Source: Bremia lactucae (Eukaryota; Oomycota; Peronosporomycetes; Peronosporales; Peronosporaceae). From it: a stretch of 16,683 bases of DNA. A program made the position numbers and the translations under genes. The DNA lies in NCBI RefSeq assembly GCF_004359215.1, contig NC_090610.1, forward strand, positions 14,100,127 to 14,116,809, given 5' to 3'. The notes under the pieces were generated by a model. The model worked only from the letters and a program-made list of their open reading frames with translations. It did no database searches and was not told where the DNA came from. The stretch's first letter is position 1. Every line of letters starts with the position of its first letter. Below are positions 1-7,368 of this stretch, piece after piece.

Positions 1-667
1 TTGAATGCGTGCACTATCCGCCACCCTCCTGTGGCCTTTCGCACACAGAAGGTCGGAGAGCTATGTGGGAGGTTGACTCCCTTGCATGGCCCGCTTTTAA
101 TCGATCGATAAAGAATTTATCGATCGCAAGTACTTGTTCACGAGGTAGTGGCCACTGCTTCGTGACACAATACTTCGAGCCCGGTTTGAGTTCGAATTCA
201 TGTCGAGTGCATGTATCCTTAGGCAACTCGCATGGAACTGTTTCAGGGAGTACATTCCAGGATTCAATCAAATCCTTTTATAAAGGATTTGTCTTAAGTG
301 ACTCCCAGGATTGAGTAGGTTATCTCTCAATCCGAGTAACGGATTCTTCACATCGAGGACACTTTCGTCTATTGATGAGCTGCTGAGAACCCGTTCTTTA
401 TCTGCAAAAATTGCCGCTGAACGAATATCGGTTACGTATTTGTCCGCTGTAACGAGCACGCAGATCTGCTCAATTGTACCACTATGGAGATCTCTCAAGA
501 ACCGCTTGGGGGGCTAGGGTTGGTAATGGAGTTATCTCCGAAGTTAGCTTCGGAAGCGCATTCAGATCAAGAGTATAAGCGCCTACTCTTGATCCGTCAT
601 TAACCAATACATTTGATGTCTCGAGTTCTTCCTGGGATTTATCCACATGCTGCCAACAGATCAACAC
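1..667 (-). pseudogene. Gypsy A pol fragment: protease-RT linker and start of reverse transcriptase
   Basis: Three minus-strand reading-frame pieces line up with the region just upstream of gypsy RT. From 667 to 482 there is a linker with LPKLTSEITPLPTLAP. From 498 to 268 the text continues with EQICVLVTADKYVTD and VLSSSSIDESVLDVK. From 271 the RT N-terminus reads ETVPCELPKD, KPGSKYCVTKQWPLPREQV and KAGHARES. The last is the conserved RT entry block, in which PL precedes a helix and then RES. Frame changes occur near 495, near 270 and near 60, so no continuous protein is possible. The catalytic YxDD block lies outside the window. Family assignment is secure; the exact clade is not. Confidence 0.8.
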
Positions 668-1655
668 TGTGGAGTCAGCTGCCGGCGGCTGTGCGAATGC
701 ACAGGCAGCGCCGAAGGTCCACCACTTGAATAAGTCGAGTGGATTGAGACATGAATGTACGCCTAGCAGGCGACATTCAAAAAAATTACCGGTTGTTCAA
801 AATAGACAACACGATGATCCTAGGTCGAGTAGTGAGTCGACCGAAGAGGACCCGACTGTGAAGCGCAATCACAGTCGGAAGACGTTGAGGGAATAAGTCC
901 CCACGTACTTGAGGAGAAGTCTCCTCAAACAGTTAGTGCTGTATGACTAGACTTCAGCATCCCGAGGGAAGGTGGGTCTTTACGGGACTATCCGTAAGAC
1001 CTTGCATGAAAACCGTAATCAACGTGTGTTCATGGACTGGGTTGGTCGTGATAGAACTTGCTAAGAGTCGTATGTGCTGAGCATAAGCGTGAACATCACG
1101 CTTGCCTTGCTTGAGTTTCAGAAGCTCTGATCGAGCTCTGAACTCAGCCCTAGGCGGTTCAAACGTCTTTTTGAGCCGGGCTTTTAAGCCTCTAGCGATC
1201 CAAAGACATATGTCGCGCAACTAAAGGCCTAGTGCCCAGGTTTTGGCACGACCTGCCAAATTTGACTGAGCAAATGCGACTTGCATTTGCTCGTCGACGA
1301 TGTGACGAGCCCTTATGGCATCGTCCAACTCGACGAATCATATTAAGAGGGAGTCTTCTTCGACTTCCCTATACTTAGAGATGTCTGTCTTTAAATTCTC
1401 AGGACGACGCGTGTGCGCCATCCCAGGTACAGGGGTCTGTACCTGTTGAAACCTCAACAGTTCTGCCTGTTGAGAGCCTTGCTGATTAAGCAAGGCTACC
1501 TTCTCCTTCGCCTCGTCAAGTTCATGTTGTATGAACTAAGCGATGGCTGAATGGAGGGCATCTCTGTCCAAACCGGACAGCATGGCCAAGATGGCATCGT
1601 ACGGTCGAACTCATTCGTTCGACCGCACTCCTTTCTTTGTCACTTAAAAAGGAGT
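102..1655. repeat. Dense array of short-loop inverted repeats across gypsy A internal region
   Basis: Hairpins checked base by base (span: stem bp/loop nt): 102-126: 11/3; 269-291: 10/3; 308-333: 8/10; 537-554: 7/4; 565-594: 11/8; 752-779: 11 with one bulge/5; 852-878: 10/7; 909-928: 9/2; 975-1001: 10 with one bulge/6; 1085-1103: 8/3; 1112-1146: 14 with two bulges/5; 1268-1292: 10/5; 1348-1370: 8 with one bulge; 1424-1445: 9/4; 1453-1474: 8/6; 1475-1497: 9/5; 1602-1625: 9/6; 1627-1655: 8/13. Smaller ones (for example 1289-1310, 1519-1537, 1564-1580) are not counted. For random sequence a perfect stem of at least 8 with loop up to 13 is expected roughly 0.4 times in 2 kb. Many lie inside gag codons that still encode recognisable Gag. 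Confidence 0.85.
666..796 (-). repeat. 130-bp segment shared with 15107-15237 (inverted relative to it)
   Basis: Reverse complement of this stretch matches 15107-15237 closely, from CAACCGGTA to CTCCACAGTGT, with scattered substitutions. In element A it sits between gag and the pre-RT linker; in element B it follows the integrase. Sequence outside the matching block differs. It contains two inverted repeats: CCACTCGA-type arms (one mismatch in this copy) and TGTGC/GCACA nested in GCTGCC/GGCAGC. A further hairpin at 752-779 (11 bp with one bulge) is perfect here and imperfect in the other copy. Confidence 0.75.
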
Positions 1656-1707
1656 AGCTATCACGCGAAACATGATGCGTACTTCCATTATCATTTAAAA
1701 CGTCCAT
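954..1707 (-). pseudogene. Gypsy A gag (capsid) pseudogene
   Basis: The minus-strand ATG at 1707 opens a gag with NGSTHHVSRDSYSFLSDKER. After a frameshift near 1597 the same protein continues (AILAMLSGLDRDALHS, then ELDEAKEKVALLNQQ and QTPVPGMAHTRRPE). The retrotransposon gag core then reads FVELDDAIRARHIVDEQ, FAQSNLAGRAKTWAL, EPPRAEFRARSELLKLKQG, DVHAYAQHIRLLAS and ITVFMQGLTD. In-frame stops occur in the linker (near 1540, 1340 and 1220). The C-terminal part with the zinc knuckle is missing after about 954. Gag forms the virus-like particle shell; this copy cannot. The leader between LTR and ATG is about 50 nt. Confidence 0.82.
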
Positions 1708-1737
1708 GTTAGATGATGGAACTGCGGTCCTTGGACG

Positions 1738-1755
1738 GACTACAAAGTGCTACCA
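1738..1755 (-). promoter_or_regulatory. Candidate minus-strand primer-binding site of gypsy A
   Basis: Two bases inside the 5' LTR end (…CCCCGTTACA, then CC) the minus strand reads TGGTAGCACTTTGTAGTC. A PBS normally begins with TGG, complementary to the CCA tail of a tRNA, within a few bases of the LTR, so position and first bases fit. I cannot name the tRNA without a tRNA set. Confidence 0.45.
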
Positions 1756-1757
1756 GG

Positions 1758-2197
1758 TGTAACGGGGCACTACTGACTTGTACTGACTCAGTACAAATCC
1801 ACTTCGCACTGCCTCAGTGCGAGTGGTGCCTCACGTCACTTCACGTACACTAGTACGTGCAGAGGAAAACTCTTTTTAAAACACTTGCTTTAAAGAGGGT
1901 TAATTAAAAACTGTATTAAAATAATTAAGTTCTTCTGTTTCTATCTATTCACTACTAACTCAATTATAAACTGATACAAAACATGTAATAAAGTCTTATC
2001 TGTCTCTCTCTGTGCTCGCGTCCAGTGCTGACTGAACCGCGGAGCAAGTAGATATAATGGCCTATATCTACCAATTGATAAGCTTTTAGAATGTTACCAT
2101 GTAAAGTAATATTCTCCAAACATTATCTACCTTTTAGATAATATGTTAATCAACAGCCTTTAAGTGTTAATTTCATGTTACAATACACCCCGTTACA
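1758..2197 (-). repeat. 5' LTR of gypsy A (440 bp)
   Basis: The ends are TGTAACGGGG (1758) and CCCCGTTACA (ending 2197), perfect 10-bp inverted termini with TG..CA. Its reverse complement aligns along its length with the solo LTR at 7369-7848, including TGAAATTAACACTTAAAGG and the ATTATCTA/TAGATAAT hairpin. Transcription of the element would run leftward, away from the dehydrogenase gene at 2489. Hairpins inside: 1778-1796 (9 bp), 1799-1826 (12 bp, one bulge), 1842-1859 (7 bp), 1870-1897 (9 bp, bulged), 2048-2071 (9 bp, loop 6) and 2122-2142 (8 bp, loop 5). Confidence 0.88.
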
Positions 2198-2446
2198 TTA
2201 AGGCATTTAGCCGCGTACTAAGCCGTTGTGGAACCTGAGCAGGATATAAATCAGAGGAAGACGTCAGGCTCCAAGAGCTATCATTTATTTGTTTATTGAA
2301 ACGAAACTATTATTTTTGCTTTTGATGTTAGTACATTGCGAGATTTGTTTCATTTAAAAATATGAACGGCACTTTATCATTGGTCATTTCAAGTTGGCAG
2401 CCCAGATTTGAGTACGGAGCGCTGAATGTAGCCTATCAGGAGCAAT

Positions 2447-2462
2447 GCATCATTTGTGTCGA
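2447..2462 (+). promoter_or_regulatory. Possible oomycete initiator (Inr) of the dehydrogenase gene
   Basis: GCATCATTTGTG resembles the core of the oomycete initiator consensus GCTCATTYYNCAWTTT and lies about 40 nt upstream of the ATG at 2489. A second candidate, GGTCATTTCAAGTT, begins at 2382. The motif is short and the match partial. Confidence 0.35.
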
Positions 2463-2488
2463 GTGAGTAACATATTCCGAAGACTAAG

Positions 2489-3650
2489 ATGGTTTTACCC
2501 GCAAAGCCGAGGTAAGCATCACGTGATGCGGCTTTACTTCACACAACATATATAACAATCACTGTTCAGAGTTGGATGGATTGGTACTGGCGTCATGGGT
2601 GCAAGCATGGTCGGCCACATCCTGGTAAGTCAGGCATAAATCAAGAACATTTACAAGGGCTAAAGACGTCAAGTTGTTTTGGAAGCTAGAGGCATGGCTA
2701 TGATGTCACCGTGTATAATCGCACACCTTCCAAGTGTGACAAGCTTAAAGAAAAGGGTGCAACTGTGGCTTATTCTCCTGCCGAGGTGGCCAAAGTTTCT
2801 GGTTAGTCCGCTTGCTTGGAGGACATGTCTTGGCATGTATAAAATTGACTTTATGGTTTGCATTGTAATAATATCAAGATATCGTATTTGGTATCGTGGG
2901 CTACCCAAACGACGTGCGTAAAGTATTTCTCGACCCTGAGTCGGGTGTGCTGTCTTCTATAAAGTCGGGCGGCGTCATCGTCGACATGACCACCAGTGAG
3001 CCATCTCTGGCTAAGGAAATATACGATGCAGCCAAGCTTGAGGGAGTTTCGAGCCTCGATGCTCCCGTGTCTGGTGGTGATATTGGTGCACGGGAGGGTT
3101 CACTTTCCATAATGGTAGGCGGTGATGCTCACACCGTAGAAGTCATTATGCCGCTTTTTAAGATCATGGGCAGAAACATTCGACACATGGGTGGCGCAGG
3201 AGCGGGCCAGAATACCAAGATGGTGAACCAGATTCTCATTGCCAGCAATATGGTAGGTGTCGTTGAAGGTCTCATTTATGCGCAGAAGAGTGGATTGGAT
3301 ATTGAGGAAGCTATCCGCGCTGTGAGCGCCGGTGCTGCGAGTTCCTGGTCGATCAGTAACCTTGGACCTCGGATCGCCAAGCGCAACTTTAATCCTGGAT
3401 TCTCTGTGGACCACTTCGTCAAGGACATGGGCATTGCTCTTAAAGAGGCAGAACGGTAAGGTTGTGCAGCGTTTATGGTATAATTACTGACACGTAGGTT
3501 GTGACCAGCATGAAATTATCGCTTCCTGGCCTCGCCCTCGCCAACCAGTTATACGTTGCAGTCAAGGCTCAAGGCCACAGCAACTTGGGAACGCAGTCTT
3601 TAATGCTTGCTCTGGAGCAGCTGAATGGCATTGGCTGGAAAGCGGTCTGA
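2489..3650 (+). CDS. HIBADH: 3-hydroxyisobutyrate dehydrogenase-type beta-hydroxyacid dehydrogenase (5 exons)
   Basis: Predicted exons are 2489-2511, 2570-2624, 2690-2801, 2879-3455 and 3509-3650. They join in frame to 302 residues, normal for the family. Introns are 58, 65, 77 and 53 nt with GT..AG ends. The acceptor at 3508 is chosen over one at 3498 because the latter gives an immediate stop. Residues 8-18 ([11 protein letters not shown]) form the NAD(P) Rossmann glycine motif. [14 protein letters not shown] is the substrate-binding signature, and GQNTKMVNQ carries the catalytic lysine (K177). [14 protein letters not shown] and [14 protein letters not shown] are typical C-terminal helices. 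The enzyme oxidises a beta-hydroxyacid such as 3-hydroxyisobutyrate (valine catabolism) with NAD(P). An in-frame stop at 2468-2470 fixes this start, and no mitochondrial presequence precedes the Rossmann fold, which is odd for a valine-pathway enzyme. A cytosolic glyoxylate/succinic semialdehyde reductase relative is possible. Confidence 0.88.
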
Positions 3651-3883
3651 TGCAGTGTTTTCTTTGCAGTTTTAATTTCGCAATGTTAACAATATCCAAT
3701 CAGGTTGGATATGTTTCAAAAAAAGAGATCAATTTTATGATTTCTTATAATTTTGTGGCAAAAAAACAAAAAGCTTAAGACAAAATTTGACGAACAAACA
3801 AGTTAAAAATCCCCAGGCGAATAAAATTTTCGAAATCAAACCAAAAGTTTTGGCCTGGCCTCTTAAGTAGAAATATTGGATTA

Positions 3884-3900
3884 ATTCCTCATTAGTTGCA
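3884..3900 (+). promoter_or_regulatory. Possible oomycete initiator of the membrane-protein gene
   Basis: CCTCATTAGTTGCA contains the CTCATT core of the oomycete initiator, with CA at the expected spacing, 25-30 nt upstream of the ATG at 3918. The 267 bp between the dehydrogenase stop and this ATG are AT-rich and hold no gene I can see. Confidence 0.4.
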
Positions 3901-3917
3901 CGTACAATTTCGTTAAC

Positions 3918-4761
3918 ATGGAAGCACCGAACGACAAGCTCAAGCAGCCACTCGTAGATCCAGAGATGAAGGCTGTGTCGCCGCGATCACTAAATTCGGG
4001 TGCAATTTTTGTGTTGCACAATTCGTCAGTGGACAGGGACGCAGATGAGGAAAAGGAAGAGGCGCATCGGAGACAAGGAAACCGTCCACAGAAGCATAAA
4101 TTTCAGTACACAGCGCCCAATGTCCACCCGTACGCAGTACCACAGTACGATCCACAAGGTTATGGGGGTGGGCCTGCAAACGTGTGGGGTGGTGACCAGA
4201 AAATGGAAAACGGAGAGCAAGGAAGCATGGTGGATATCGTCTTCAGCGGCATGTACACTCTGGCTGCTGCTCTTACAATAATACAAGGGTTCGGCATGCT
4301 CATTCACTTTACATTTGCAGCTGGTAAGTTTTGGCTGATGCTTGCTCCCATGCTATATTTTTTGTGTGTCTATATTTGGATTGTTGAATTACGTAGTCTC
4401 TTTGGGCCTCTACACGATGGCGTTCGGTATATGCTAAAATTCTACCATGCAAGCGACTTATGCAGCTAACATTCATGTGTATCGACTACTAGGCGTGGCA
4501 GCCATCATGTATGACCTAAATTCAGCGATCAATGGCGTCAGCGTGGAAAGTTATTTGCCATTCTTGGGCAATTACATCGGACGCGCGACAACTATCCTGT
4601 TTTTTGCCGTCATTTGTGCACAAACATATGAGTACTCTGGATGGACTAAGACCATTGTGCTGTACAACTTGCTAGTTGCTGTACTTCAAAGCTTTGTATA
4701 CTTTACTACGAAGACTGTGACGCCAAGCCAGGCGCAGGTAGATGATCTTTCTGATTTGTAA
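3918..4761 (+). CDS. Four-helix membrane protein, probable COPI-associated/TVP15-like family (3 exons)
   Basis: Exons 3918-4323, 4397-4426 and 4493-4761 join in frame to 234 residues; the introns are 73 and 66 nt. The first 103 residues are hydrophilic and cytosol-like: an acidic/basic stretch (DADEEKEEAHRRQ) followed by a Tyr/Pro/Gly-rich segment (residues 64-90). Four hydrophobic segments follow at about 104-133, 137-155, 172-188 and 200-216. The third begins with FLGNYIGRATTILFF, and the second has SLGLYTMAFGVAAIMYDL. This pattern, in which a second helix ends in an acidic residue and a GR-containing third helix follows, matches my memory of the COPI-associated domain found in yeast Golgi protein TVP15. 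I could not confirm it by search. If correct, it sits in Golgi membranes. The 30-nt micro-exon is supported by frame and by the sequence continuity it restores. The gene is convergent with the recycling factor gene, 128 bp apart. Confidence 0.72.
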
Positions 4762-4889
4762 TGAGGATGCCGTGGTCTAGTGCTACATACTTGGATTTTA
4801 AATTGGTAAAACATGCTTCTTTTTATATTTATATTCGGCATCATTGTTGTCGATTTTCAAACACCAAAGGGCAAAGCGTAACATTGCAA

Positions 4890-5794
4890 TCATGTTGTGC
4901 TAAGGTCCTTCTCCTTCACGGCCAGCAGCTTACCAATTTCCGCGATAGCATCGTCCGTCATCTTCTGAATGCTGTCTTTTTGCACCTCGACTTCATCCTC
5001 TGAAACCTTATCTTTGAGCATCTTGACGTGATTCATAGTATCCTGTCGTACACGTCGCACGTGCTGCCGGGCCTGTTCCGCCTTCTTTTTTGTGGCTGTA
5101 AAGAGCTCAGCACGGGTTTCCTTTGACATCCTACATGACCGAGTCAGCATCTAGCACACTACACAAAGCCACAGCCACATACACAGGAAACGAAATCTCA
5201 AGGGAATTCACATTCTCGCGCACAGAGTAGATCGGATTCGTGCTTTCAATTGCCTTCTTCACGTTCTGCACGAGCTGTAGTCAACGCTCGATGACAGTTG
5301 ATACCAACCATTTCAGTCTATGACAATTAAGGACCTACCGATGCGTCGTAGACCGTCACACTAAGTGCATGTGTCCCTGCAATGGCTACTTGGGCCACCT
5401 GTGCGAGTAATACGTGATGGCCATAAGCCTGCACATGCAGCTCGTCGAAGATACCGCCATCAGCGCAGCTCGGTCGCATCTGGTTCAGCGCGCGCATAAA
5501 GTTGACGACGGCGCCTTTCATATTCTTGCTAGCTTTGGCCAAGATTCTAGCAGGTTCTTCTTCTTCTCCATCATTTAATTCGTTGTCGTCGTCATATTCC
5601 TCGACCCGAGGAGGAAGAACGGCACTGCTATTTCGTTTCTTGGTCTTAGCAAACGACCGCGTGTGCACTGGAAGTACCGACACGGGCTGAGAAGTTGGAC
5701 AGGTCCACGCAGAAGCCGCTATGGGAACTAGCGAGCGGGGTGTTGAGCGAGAAGTAAGGCGAATGAAACGACAGCTAATGACGCGAAGAGCCAT
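4890..5794 (-). CDS. MRRF: Mitochondrial ribosome recycling factor (3 exons)
   Basis: Minus-strand exons 5794-5339, 5274-5183 and 5130-4890 join in frame to 262 residues; the introns are 64 and 52 nt. Residues 1-50 are Arg/Ser-rich without acidic residues (MALRVISCRFIRLTSRSTPR), a typical mitochondrial presequence, followed by an acidic linker (EEYDDDNELNDGEEEEP). The RRF core starts near 86: helix (KNMKGAVVNFMRALNQMRP), domain II strands (LHVQAYGHHVLLAQVAQVAI, HALSVTVYDAS), LVQNVKKAIEST in exon 2, and the terminal three-helix bundle (KETRAELFTATKKKAEQARQ, HVRRVRQDTMNHVKMLKD, SIQKMTDDAIAEIGKLL). RRF with EF-G splits post-termination mitoribosomes. The RTGRA-type motif after helix 1 is poorly kept (RPSCADG), as can happen in organellar forms. 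The first exon lies opposite a divergent gene with little more than 100 bp between start codons. MRRF is the animal symbol, used by analogy. Confidence 0.88.
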
Positions 5795-5819
5795 GTTATT
5801 CCTTCCAACAATGTTTCGA

Positions 5820-5835
5820 TTGTAATCAAATGAGC
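5820..5835 (-). promoter_or_regulatory. Oomycete initiator-like motif for the recycling factor gene
   Basis: The minus strand reads GCTCATTTGATTACA, with GCTCATT identical to the start of the oomycete initiator consensus, 26-41 nt upstream of the ATG at 5794. The complementary strand contains the ATG at 5830, which argues that this ATG is promoter sequence and not the start of the divergent gene. Confidence 0.5.
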
Positions 5836-5870
5836 TATTTATTTTGTAACATATTTCAGCTCGCTCTAAA

Positions 5871-5886
5871 GAATCATTTTGTGAAA
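5871..5886 (+). promoter_or_regulatory. Possible initiator of the divergent helical-protein gene
   Basis: GAATCATTTTGTGAAAG carries the TCATTTT core, 24 nt upstream of the ATG at 5899. With the minus-strand motif at 5820-5835 it makes a compact bidirectional promoter about 104 bp long. Confidence 0.35.
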
Positions 5887-5898
5887 GTAGAAATTGAC

Positions 5899-6900
5899 AT
5901 GCCAGCTACTGGCGTAAAGCGCTATTCGCTTTTACAGCGTTCGGTCCGCTTGGTGCAAACCTCACTACGTCGTCTGGACCGATGGGCATCGGTGCGTGTT
6001 CCTGGGCTACCAAACCCACCCGAGATTGAGGATAGATTGCGCAAGCCTCGCTTCGTCGACCTGTGGGAGCTCTCGTTTGCCGATCACCGCCGCATCTTTC
6101 ACGAAGTTTGGCAAGAATATAAGGCGTCGTTCGTAAGTGTCAGTGATGAGGACCTGCAGCGCAGCAAGGATGAGGTTAAGCGTGCATTGCGATCAGTGCG
6201 TGGCCAGGTATCGAGTTCAGTGGGCAAAAACATCAGCTTCTTGGATAAGAGTCTGGAGGGCACACGTGTACACGATAACCTTCAATCCTTGGGCGAGCAA
6301 GGCGCTAAGAATGTCAAGGTATTGTCTAAGGAGCTTCAGCACGTGGCTGATGGCGTTGACACAGATGCCATGATCTCCCGCGCCCAACAAATGGTTAACG
6401 ATAGTCGTAGTAAAGACGACGTGACTTCGACGCTTAAGAAGAATGTAAAAGAGCTGCATAACCTAGCAAATGAAAGCCGAGATGCTGCGTTGCGTCTCGA
6501 AAGCAAGGACGTCGACAATTTTAAAGCCAGTGCGCAGTCATGGTTTGCTGACAAATTAATGGTTGGCCAGTCAGTGCTCATGGCTTTTATTGAGGGATAT
6601 CGATCCGGAAAAATGCTGGAAATGGAACGCGAGGACGCACTTTTGGTAACTTTTGTCAAGCAAGCCGCAGAGGATCACAAGGATATTATTGAAAATCAGA
6701 TGAAATTTTTCTTGGAACAGCAACAAGACAAACAAATTGAGGAGCCCATGGATGCACCACGTACAGGACATTCCGTGGTGTCTGTGACAGTAAATTTAGC
6801 GCAAGATACAACAACAACCTCAGTGCGACAAATTACAAAGTCGTGTGTAATGAAAGAACACGATGAACAAGTGGCCGTGACAGAGGAAAAGAAGTCATAG
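5899..6900 (+). CDS. Intronless helical protein of unknown function
   Basis: 333 residues if started at 5899; an upstream in-frame ATG at 5830 would add 23. I prefer 5899 because the 5830 ATG overlaps the opposite gene's initiator motif. The N-terminus (MPATGVKRYSLLQRSVRLVQ, then SLRRLDRW) is basic and amphipathic, compatible with mitochondrial targeting. A short Pro-rich stretch (VRVPGLPNPPEIEDRLRKP) follows, then WELSFADHRRIFHEVWQEYK. Residues about 95-300 are almost all predicted helix with many Asp/Lys/Glu/Ser and repeated small amphipathic units (VKRALRSVRGQVSSSVG, LKKNVKELHNLANESRD), and FADKLMVGQSVLMAFIEGYRSGK is more conserved-looking. The last 40 residues are Thr/Val-rich and low in structure. 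No known domain is recognised and no clear transmembrane segment is seen. Intact frame and host-like context support a real gene. Its head-to-head arrangement with the mitochondrial recycling factor gene hints at a mitochondrial role (inference). Confidence 0.75.
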   Translation: MPATGVKRYSLLQRSVRLVQTSLRRLDRWASVRVPGLPNPPEIEDRLRKPRFVDLWELSFADHRRIFHEVWQEYKASFVSVSDEDLQRSKDEVKRALRSVRGQVSSSVGKNISFLDKSLEGTRVHDNLQSLGEQGAKNVKVLSKELQHVADGVDTDAMISRAQQMVNDSRSKDDVTSTLKKNVKELHNLANESRDAALRLESKDVDNFKASAQSWFADKLMVGQSVLMAFIEGYRSGKMLEMEREDALLVTFVKQAAEDHKDIIENQMKFFLEQQQDKQIEEPMDAPRTGHSVVSVTVNLAQDTTTTSVRQITKSCVMKEHDEQVAVTEEKKS

Positions 6901-7368
6901 AGATAATTTAATTGCCCTTTCAAAAAGCTGATCGGCATGCGTCTGTTTCGAAGAATAGTCATTAAGGATAGGTGCCGCATTGCGAGACTGCTGTAGAAGG
7001 GATAATTTGTTCATTTGGAAAATTCCGAATTCTTGAATATGACGAGATGATGACACAATTTTTACGATATCATAGACGTTAAAGCTCTTATTGTTTTGGG
7101 TGATGATAACGAGACAAAAGAATTTTACTATAGTTCTGCGAAGCTTGGATCGTTCTGCGGCACAAGACCCAGTCTTGTTGCCAGAAATAGACTGATGTAG
7201 ACAAGAGCATGAGTGGTGTAAAAAAATAGCCCAAAACAAGCGATATAGCACCTGTTCACTCAGTCGGTTGGCGACAACATTTTTTTTTCATATCAAATGG
7301 AGCTGACACGAACACAAGACTTTTTAATTATCAGCGGTACACATTTGTTGCCGAAGGAAAGCTTCACG
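6895..7368 (-). other. Intergenic region with a doubtful minus-strand ORF (6895-7251)
   Basis: No certain gene lies between the helical-protein stop and the solo LTR. A 118-codon minus-strand ORF ends at 6895, overlapping the last bases of the upstream gene tail to tail. Its C-terminal half (SRHIQEFGIFQMNKLSLLQQ, HADQLFERAIKLSL) looks protein-like, while its first half does not. It could be the last exon of a gene whose upstream part was disturbed by the LTR insertion, or chance. The region is AT-rich with poly-T at 7281-7289. Confidence 0.25.

Larger units (their letters stand above)
1..2197 (-). mobile_element. Ty3/gypsy retrotransposon, 5' part (element A), truncated at window edge
   Basis: Read on the minus strand the order is 5' LTR (2197-1758), a short leader with a candidate primer-binding site, gag (1707-954), a junction segment, then the protease-RT linker and start of RT (667-1), which is cut by the window edge. 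The zinc knuckle and protease that should lie between gag and the linker are missing, so there is an internal deletion or rearrangement around 950-667. Several stops and frameshifts make it non-functional. The LTR termini TGTAACGGGG and CCCCGTTACA are inverted repeats. The base string outside the LTR is TTAAG (2198-2202); its partner would be beyond the window. The LTR lies only 291 bp from the start codon of the next host gene. Confidence 0.85.

Noticed and set aside
102..1655. Hairpins as bacterial-type terminators or a CRISPR array
   Set aside because: The context is eukaryotic; stems are not followed by U-runs, arms all differ from one another, and there are no regular direct repeats.
3457..3508. 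Use of the CACGTAG acceptor at 3498 for the last dehydrogenase intron
   Set aside because: It gives an immediate TGA; the acceptor at 3508 restores the conserved helix ([19 protein letters not shown]).
3918..4761. YIP1/YIF1 family assignment for the membrane protein
   Set aside because: Four hydrophobic segments and the SLGLYTMAFG/GNYIGRA pattern do not fit the five-helix YIP1 domain; the COPI-associated type fits better.
4761..5003. Plus-strand 80-codon ORF after the membrane-protein gene
   Set aside because: It is antisense to the last exon of the recycling factor gene, which has clear family motifs.
5830..5898. Upstream ATG extending the helical protein to 356 residues
   Set aside because: The ATG falls inside the minus-strand GCTCATTTG initiator of the recycling factor gene; a better-placed ATG with its own initiator-like motif lies at 5899.
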